From the NCBI GenBank assembly GCA_964354485.1, contig CAYGZY010000235.1, positions 1 to 11,754 on the forward strand: DNA of 11,754 nt, in the 5' to 3' direction. The DNA comes from CAYGXH01 sp964354485 (lineage in GTDB: Bacteria; Bacteroidota; Ignavibacteria; UBA10030; SZUA-254). Numbering within the stretch: position 1 is the first letter of the stretch; each line of letters opens with the position of its first letter. Under the pieces are notes generated by a model. The model was not told the origin of the DNA. It saw only the letters and a list, made by a program, of their open reading frames with translations, and did no database searches. A program made the position numbers and the translations under genes. Below, piece by piece: positions 8,301-11,754 of the stretch.

Positions 8301-8706
8301 TTCCCTTGAGATTCAGAGAATCTTCCAAGCCCGGGTACCATATGATGTCCTGTCCGTTGAGTTTTAATCCGATGGAAAGATTTTCTGGTGTGAATATTCC
8401 TGAACCATTTTTATAACGAACCGTGAGTTTCTCCGTTGTGATGGTCAGCCATCCTGCCACGGTATCAACTGAATAGGCGGGTACCGGCAAGAAGCGATTA
8501 ATGAAAACGAGGGACGGGCTGTCTTCGAAAATCCCTTCCTTGCTCCATTCCAATCTGACGAGTTCGGGAGTGAGGAATGTGAACCGTGTGTTACCCGATT
8601 GTACGATTGCCCCTGGATCCGCGCAAGGATTATTGGACTGAGCCTGAACCAAATTATTTACGCTCAGGAAGAAACCAATGAGCAAGAGTAGCCCGATCTT
8701 TTTCAT
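5383..8706 (-). CDS. GH31 alpha-glycosidase (alpha-glucosidase or alpha-xylosidase type) with accessory tail
   Basis: This 1107-residue retaining alpha-glycosidase has a signal peptide at residues 1-22 (VQA|Q). An N-terminal beta domain (about 35-200) precedes the GH31 barrel (about 215-560). Visible motifs are FGYWWSRYW (222-230), VIDMDWH (255-261), FWWLDWQ with nucleophile Asp375, and GFSGDTYITWES with acid/base Asp431. A DUF5110-like beta part with YEDDGTTSEY lies near 658-667. A helical spacer (about 768-870) leads to a chitobiase-C-like domain (872-945, with YYTLDGSSPT) and an F5/8 type C-like tail (951-1107). I chose ATG 8706 because GGAG sits 9 nt upstream and the signal peptide begins there; the in-frame ATG at 8745 would add 13 residues and overlap the GH38 stop. 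The gap to GH38 is 19 nt. GH31 contains alpha-glucosidases, alpha-xylosidases and others, and I cannot fix the substrate from sequence alone. Confidence 0.95.
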   Translation of the reverse strand: MKKIGLLLLIGFFLSVNNLVQAQSNNPCADPGAIVQSGNTRFTFLTPELVRLEWSKEGIFEDSPSLVFINRFLPVPAYSVDTVAGWLTITTEKLTVRYKNGSGIFTPENLSIGLKLNGQDIIWYPGLEDSLNLKGTTRTLDGTNGEKDVKLEQGIISRAGWSLVDDSQTLLFDSSNWNWVIARPPGERIDWYFFGYGHQYKKALYDFTRIAGNIPMPPQFAFGYWWSRYWTYSDDELRRLVNEMRSYDVPIDVLVIDMDWHETYGLSSWNTRRDPFGQSVGWTGYTWNRSLFPDPEKFIKWTDTQNLKTALNLHPASGIAPMEERYTEFARAYGFDTTGKPYIPFAIEEKKWAETYFNVLLRPFEKQGIDFWWLDWQAWLENKNMKGLSNTWWLNYAFFTNMERQGEKRPLLFHRWGGLGNHRYQIGFSGDTYITWESLSYQPYFTATASNVGYGYWSHDIGGHMGGEPISELFLRWLQYGVFSPILRTHATKSAEIERRIWKHGNYFELMRDAIHLRYALIPYIYTASRKAYETGISLCRPMYYDYPENEDAYLFKDQYMYGDDMLVAPVTEKVSEITGLATKRIWLPTGDWYEYFSGSLTKGGKVIERKFSLQEIPVYVKGGSIVPMYPKRTNLQQQIDTLLLTVMPGGDGETEIYEDDGTTSEYKGNQFAKTKVTKKANEQGEVKVVIHPRSGKYRAMPESRAYEVCFPSSYPPIAVKVNDKEYRFSKEPKYDNWWYEGNRLTTHVLIPRQPCGMSVELAIHWSEEQMQSADLLNGKIGFFNRLPKIMEMIKDENNRRDPIANAPSLALSAGSLPARISYVPEKTLEYLKEFDLSYMEMLSQVMDIPRGDITVLENILHQMPEISRILPAPVITLEKPAADHTVRVQITSPDPSATVYYTLDGSSPTEQSIQYNGPFDVARTVQISARAFRPGYLQSFKSMEFFQFVYADTVEFTYPYSDRYTGGGNLALVNGRFGVPEDYRSDWVGFQQADMVASVRLVKPRSLSSITARFLQSQDVWIFLPTRVQFEVSSGNGEFHSVFELDMKAEAESQSGESKVKSVTGSFNADNVTHIRITARNIGTCPPWHRGAGGKAWIFSDEIIIE
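5386..5856 (-). other. F5/8 type C-like tail of the GH31 protein
   Basis: This encodes residues 951-1107. It keeps the ordered blocks of the shared module: RYTGGGNLALVNG, DWVGFQQADMVASV, FLQSQDVWIFLP and RNIGTCPPWHRGAGGKAW, ending FSDEIIIE. It is the most divergent of the three copies in the window, for example VGFQQAD where the others have QGYE(G/A)(A/S)D. A carbohydrate-binding role is inferred from related domains. Confidence 0.83.
5872..6093 (-). other. Chitobiase/hexosaminidase C-terminal-like domain in GH31
   Basis: Residues 872-945 run from PAPVITLEKP to about GYLQSFKS and contain the hallmark YYTLDGSSPTEQS, followed by a Y.GPF turn and VQISARAF. This pattern matches the small beta-sandwich found at the C-terminus of many bacterial hexosaminidases and other glycosidases (CHB_HEX_C type). 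It probably acts as a rigid spacer for the discoidin-like tail. Confidence 0.8.
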
Positions 8707-8715
8707 CGAGGTATT

Positions 8716-8719
8716 CTCC
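8716..8719 (-). promoter_or_regulatory. Ribosome binding site that decides the GH31 start
   Basis: GGAG ends 9 nt before ATG 8706..8704 and lies in the 19-nt gap after the GH38 stop. It favours this start over the in-frame ATG at 8745, which would sit inside the GH38 coding sequence. Confidence 0.65.
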
Positions 8720-8725
8720 GGAATT

Positions 8726-11700
8726 CTATTCAACAAATATTTCATCTACAAACAGCCACGCTTTCCCGCCCGCGCCAGAGTGCCAGGACGGACAGGCACC
8801 GATATTTTTCACCGTAACGGCAACATACTGTGCCTCAACAGGATGAATATCCACAGCAAGGTCTTTGATGAAAACTCCTTCGTTTGTGGATGGGATTTCG
8901 TAGGCGCGAGCCTTGATAGGTGAATATTCAATACCATCCCCGGAGGTACGCATTTCTATCTTCAACGGTAAAAATATCCAGCTTGCATTATCACTCAGAC
9001 ATCCCACAGTTACCCGTCTGACAGTCCTCATCCGCCCAAGATCAAGGACAACATCCACGTCCGACGCTTCATAGCCCTGCCACTCTTTATCACCAAATGA
9101 CGATGTTGCTCGGACTGAATTTATTAATGTCTGCTCGCCCCGTCCGGAGTACTTAGGCGAGGGTTGAATAACATGGCGAATGCTTTGTACTGCATAAGCT
9201 CGGTAGTACCGTGTAGAATCGACATAACTTGGTTGTTTATCCGGATGAGCCGCAATCGCCTTCACCATTGTATTTGAGTCGAGGGTAAATGGCGAAGTAT
9301 ACTTTGGTGAAGTTTTGGTTGGTTCGGATCCGTCAAGTGTATAATGAATTTCAGCGCCAACGTCATCTGATGTTATCCTGACTTCCACCAAACTATCCTC
9401 TTCTATTATATATGAAGGAGAAAAGATGTTTGGTGTCGTCGTAAGCTGAAATCTCTCATAATCCTCTTTCTTTCGATCCATTTTATCATAAAGAGGGTAA
9501 GCGGGAATTGTATTTGCGATATTATCCCGGGCGGCAATCATGGCAAAGATTCGTATTTTATCATTGACCGGCAGTCGAATTTCCTCAGCGCCTTCGGGAA
9601 GATCAAGATGATAGCGGAATATATATCCGTAGATATATGGCTCGTTCTCTCCGTTCGCATGATGACGGTGTGTGGTAAACGCTGCAACATTATGCGGCTT
9701 GATGAAACCCGGCGTTAAGCCGCGATAGTATATGCTATCCCACACAAAATCCTGTGTGCGTGGTGTATAGCGATCCCAAATTCTATTATCCCACTGCCCT
9801 ATGAATCCCGACCACTCCGCAATCGTCAGGGGTCTGGATTTTCCATCAATGATAAATGTCACCTCCGTATCCTTTTCTGATGATGCGGCAAGGAAATAGA
9901 GACGATTGTAATCCCCTTTAGGTATTTTTACTGTCTGTCCGTTGCACGCCACTGCATTCACCGAGTTATTGCCGGCATGACCAAGTGAGAAGTGAATCCC
10001 GCCTGAATTTATAGATACGGGTAATAGCTCGGCCGGATAACTGGCACCACTCTGGTCAAATTTACCTGCTGATTTATCTTTATCCGAAGTAAATGCACAC
10101 ACATCGTAAGGCAGTTGCAAAGGTTGGGACGACGGATGAATCATACGTTGTTCCGGAGAAGGAAGGCGGAGAGCGAATGATTTAATCTCATACGATCCAA
10201 TGTCAAATGTCAGATTTTTTTCTCCGGACCTCATCTCTCCTTGTGTTTGTTCCTGACCATTAACTTCGCGCACGTCTGTCGGGACAGCGGGAAGGATTGC
10301 CTGCACCATCGAGTGTCGTGCGCCGTGAATTTCCCGAAATCGCAGAATAACATCTTCACTTGATTCTGCTTTTTTCAGCGCCATCAGAGCAACCGACCTG
10401 TTGTTCAGTCTGAGGAATGAATATGATTTACCGAGAAAGCCCTCGTGCGGAACGGTCTGAAATACGCGGACGGGATGATTAATCCGCGCTGCTTCCCAGT
10501 CGGAATTCCCCGCACGCCAGTCACTTGCATGAGCATAGACTGAATAGAGCATTTCATGTTTCCCAAAATCCTGTGTCGCCTGATCTTTGTAACCGCTGCG
10601 TACGCCCGGCGTGTAGAGCAGTGTAAGCCGCAGAACATTATCGGCCGGTTTATCCGAACCGTATTTGCAGTCTTCAAGAATTGAAACACCGTAGCTTCCG
10701 TCTCGTTCTGTAAGATCAATCCACTGGTGGGAAGGAACCTCAAATTTTTTCGGATCATTGTTTCCCCGTTCAACGGTTCCGATGCCGCCGTTGTACGTTG
10801 CAATCGGATTCGCAACTGTCAACGGAAATGTTGCTTTCAGCGAAGATTCATGTGTAAACCAGTCGATCTTCGTATCAAAATCGATACGTTGACCATTCGC
10901 CGAGAGTTGAATACACTGGACAATCCGCGATCCGCGCGATTCTCTTTCGATTTCGAGTGCCACTCGGACAGGCCCTCTTTCAATAATACGGATTTTTACA
11001 GGTCCTTCAACATATCCGCGCGGGGGTTGTTTCCTGTCATCCCAATCCATGTTCCATGCAGGCCACTCGAGCGGTCTTTCATGCTGAAACGCGAGGCGTG
11101 CTGGCTCTGTAAGAATCTCACGCTGATTAACTTTGTCGTAAATACTACGGGGATCACCATCAGGATTCAGGAGAATTTTATATCGTGCATTCTCCAGACT
11201 GCTTTCCGTGACGAACAGATCGGTTGCAAGCGATGACGGTTCTTGTGACGGGCGGACATCGAAGACTGTAAAACCGACCGACGGAACCTTAACCAGAATG
11301 AGCAGTGTAATCGAAGTCCCGTCATTATCCAGTATCTGTGACAGGATTTCTTTCCCATCGGGTCCGAATACGCGAACGAATTTCGGGCACGACTGTTCGT
11401 ATGCGACCGTCGCTTTTACCACCTCTTCCCTTTCATCCGCAAGGGGATTGAAAAGAAGAAGCGGTACTCCCACGGTACGAGTATCCATGGCAGATGCAGA
11501 TGCACCGACGGCATCTGACAGGGCACCTCCGAACTGATTCAGCGCCAGCACTTCATCATTCCACGAAAATTCATAAGCTCTCGGTATGCACGTCCCCGGC
11601 AGGATATCATGAAACTGTCCGCCAAGAACGAGGCGCCACGCCTCCTGCAGTTTTTCTTTCGGGTATGGTAAGCCACCCAGCCACTCGCCGATGACAGCGG

Positions 11701-11754
11701 AGGCCTCTGCGGCTGTAGCAAGAATTTCATTCTTCCGGTTCCAGCGCTTCATGT
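8726..11754 (-). CDS. GH38 alpha-mannosidase, C-terminal 1008+ residues (5' end beyond window)
   Basis: The reading frame is open at the right edge; the first Met (11752) is internal, because the sequence enters within the GH38 core. Residues 1-80 of the fragment belong to the helical middle domain, with LGGQFHDILPGTCIP at 43-57; His48 corresponds to the family's zinc-ligand histidine (the HHD of Golgi mannosidase II). Residues about 95-530 are the GH38 C-terminal beta domains, beginning with the typical LLLFNPLADEREEVV. About 545-768 form a further beta-rich region ending in a block around NEPYIYGYIFRYHLDLPEGAEEIRLP. Then come a chitobiase-C-like domain (771-856, HYTLDGSEPT) and an F5/8 type C-like tail (857-1008). 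The family removes alpha-linked mannose using zinc. The N-terminal zinc ligands, the nucleophile and any signal peptide are outside the window, so activity and export are not verified. It is the first visible gene of the run, 19 nt before GH31. Confidence 0.93.
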   Translation of the reverse strand, partial: MKRWNRKNEILATAAEASAVIGEWLGGLPYPKEKLQEAWRLVLGGQFHDILPGTCIPRAYEFSWNDEVLALNQFGGALSDAVGASASAMDTRTVGVPLLLFNPLADEREEVVKATVAYEQSCPKFVRVFGPDGKEILSQILDNDGTSITLLILVKVPSVGFTVFDVRPSQEPSSLATDLFVTESSLENARYKILLNPDGDPRSIYDKVNQREILTEPARLAFQHERPLEWPAWNMDWDDRKQPPRGYVEGPVKIRIIERGPVRVALEIERESRGSRIVQCIQLSANGQRIDFDTKIDWFTHESSLKATFPLTVANPIATYNGGIGTVERGNNDPKKFEVPSHQWIDLTERDGSYGVSILEDCKYGSDKPADNVLRLTLLYTPGVRSGYKDQATQDFGKHEMLYSVYAHASDWRAGNSDWEAARINHPVRVFQTVPHEGFLGKSYSFLRLNNRSVALMALKKAESSEDVILRFREIHGARHSMVQAILPAVPTDVREVNGQEQTQGEMRSGEKNLTFDIGSYEIKSFALRLPSPEQRMIHPSSQPLQLPYDVCAFTSDKDKSAGKFDQSGASYPAELLPVSINSGGIHFSLGHAGNNSVNAVACNGQTVKIPKGDYNRLYFLAASSEKDTEVTFIIDGKSRPLTIAEWSGFIGQWDNRIWDRYTPRTQDFVWDSIYYRGLTPGFIKPHNVAAFTTHRHHANGENEPYIYGYIFRYHLDLPEGAEEIRLPVNDKIRIFAMIAARDNIANTIPAYPLYDKMDRKKEDYERFQLTTTPNIFSPSYIIEEDSLVEVRITSDDVGAEIHYTLDGSEPTKTSPKYTSPFTLDSNTMVKAIAAHPDKQPSYVDSTRYYRAYAVQSIRHVIQPSPKYSGRGEQTLINSVRATSSFGDKEWQGYEASDVDVVLDLGRMRTVRRVTVGCLSDNASWIFLPLKIEMRTSGDGIEYSPIKARAYEIPSTNEGVFIKDLAVDIHPVEAQYVAVTVKNIGACPSWHSGAGGKAWLFVDEIFVE
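8729..9184 (-). other. F5/8 type C-like tail of the GH38 protein
   Basis: This encodes fragment residues 857-1008. Shared blocks in order are KYSGRGEQTLINS, EWQGYEASDVDVVLDLG, LSDNASWIFLP and KNIGACPSWHSGAGGKAW, ending FVDEIFVE. It is close to the GH35 copy in the last dozen residues, also at DNA level. A carbohydrate-binding role is inferred. Confidence 0.85.
8744..8776 (-). repeat. 33-bp near-identical segment, copy B (in GH38 tail)
   Basis: This is the partner of 481..513, with 30 of 33 bases identical and only third-codon-position differences. It encodes the same GAGGKAWLFVD peptide at the end of the GH38 protein. Confidence 0.75.
9185..9442 (-). other. Chitobiase/hexosaminidase C-terminal-like domain in GH38
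   Basis: Fragment residues 771-856 run from TTTPNIFSPS and carry EVRITSDD, IHYTLDGSEPTKTSPKYTSPF and VKAIAAHPDKQPS, the standard pattern of this small beta domain. It is placed directly before the discoidin-like tail, as in the GH31 protein. Confidence 0.8.
9449..10120 (-). other. Beta-rich accessory region of the GH38 protein
   Basis: Fragment residues about 545-768 lie between the GH38 C-terminal domains and the chitobiase-like domain. They contain SINSGGIHFSLGHAG, NAVACNGQTVKIPKGDYNRLYFLAAS and FRYHLDLPEGAEEIRLP. The spacing of alternating hydrophobic strands suggests a jelly-roll domain that may bind sugar or pack on the catalytic core. I do not recognise a named family, and the boundaries are approximate. 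Confidence 0.5.

Noticed and set aside
8707..8745. Alternative GH31 start at ATG 8745
   Set aside because: It would overlap the end of GH38 and put 13 residues before a good signal peptide; GGAG and the hydrophobic leader support 8706.
10727..11236. Plus-strand ORF of 169 codons opposite the GH38 gene, with others at 4648..5127 and 7441..7905
   Set aside because: They are shadows of strong minus-strand coding sequence, with no domain pattern or signal and no room for separate expression.

Overview
The window is a tightly packed run of five genes, all on the minus strand, that encodes carbohydrate-active enzymes. In transcription order they are: the C-terminal part of a GH38 alpha-mannosidase (cut by the right edge), a GH31 alpha-glycosidase, a large secreted protein of unrecognised family with a probable TIM barrel, a GH35 beta-galactosidase, and the N-terminal part of a GH29 alpha-L-fucosidase (cut by the left edge). 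Junctions are +19 nt, +1 nt (or +28 with a later start), a 4-nt ATGA overlap, and +15 nt, so this is almost certainly one operon. Its promoter and terminator lie outside the window. No RNA gene, mobile element, CRISPR array or long non-coding stretch was seen.

The four proteins whose N-termini are visible begin with signal peptides ending just before a Gln (AIA|Q, FS|Q, LS|Q, VQA|Q) and have no convincing lipobox, so they are expected in the periplasm or outside the cell. The Gln after the cleavage site and the style of the GH35, GH31 and GH38 proteins suggest Bacteroidota or a relative in the FCB group (for example Ignavibacteriota). That is a judgement from protein style only; no marker gene is present. 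No SusC/SusD pair, regulator or transporter is visible.

Three of the five proteins (GH38, GH31, GH35) end in the same accessory tail. It has a chitobiase/hexosaminidase-C-like beta domain (clear in GH38 and GH31, decayed or divergent in GH35) followed by a discoidin-like (F5/8 type C) domain with a very conserved ending, NIGxCPxWHxGAGGKAW(L/I)F.DEI. The tails of GH38 and GH35 remain nearly identical in DNA over 33 bases, with only wobble differences. This suggests that a single binding module was spread among unrelated catalytic domains in the cluster.

The set of exo-activities (alpha-mannose, alpha-glucose or alpha-xylose, beta-galactose, alpha-fucose) fits stepwise trimming of a branched fucosylated heteroglycan. 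A glycoprotein N-glycan or a fucogalactoxyloglucan-like hemicellulose are the two best guesses. The central unknown protein is the most likely place for a new activity: it has an acidic MDFDG motif placed like a glycosidase nucleophile strand and an unusual inserted mini-domain.
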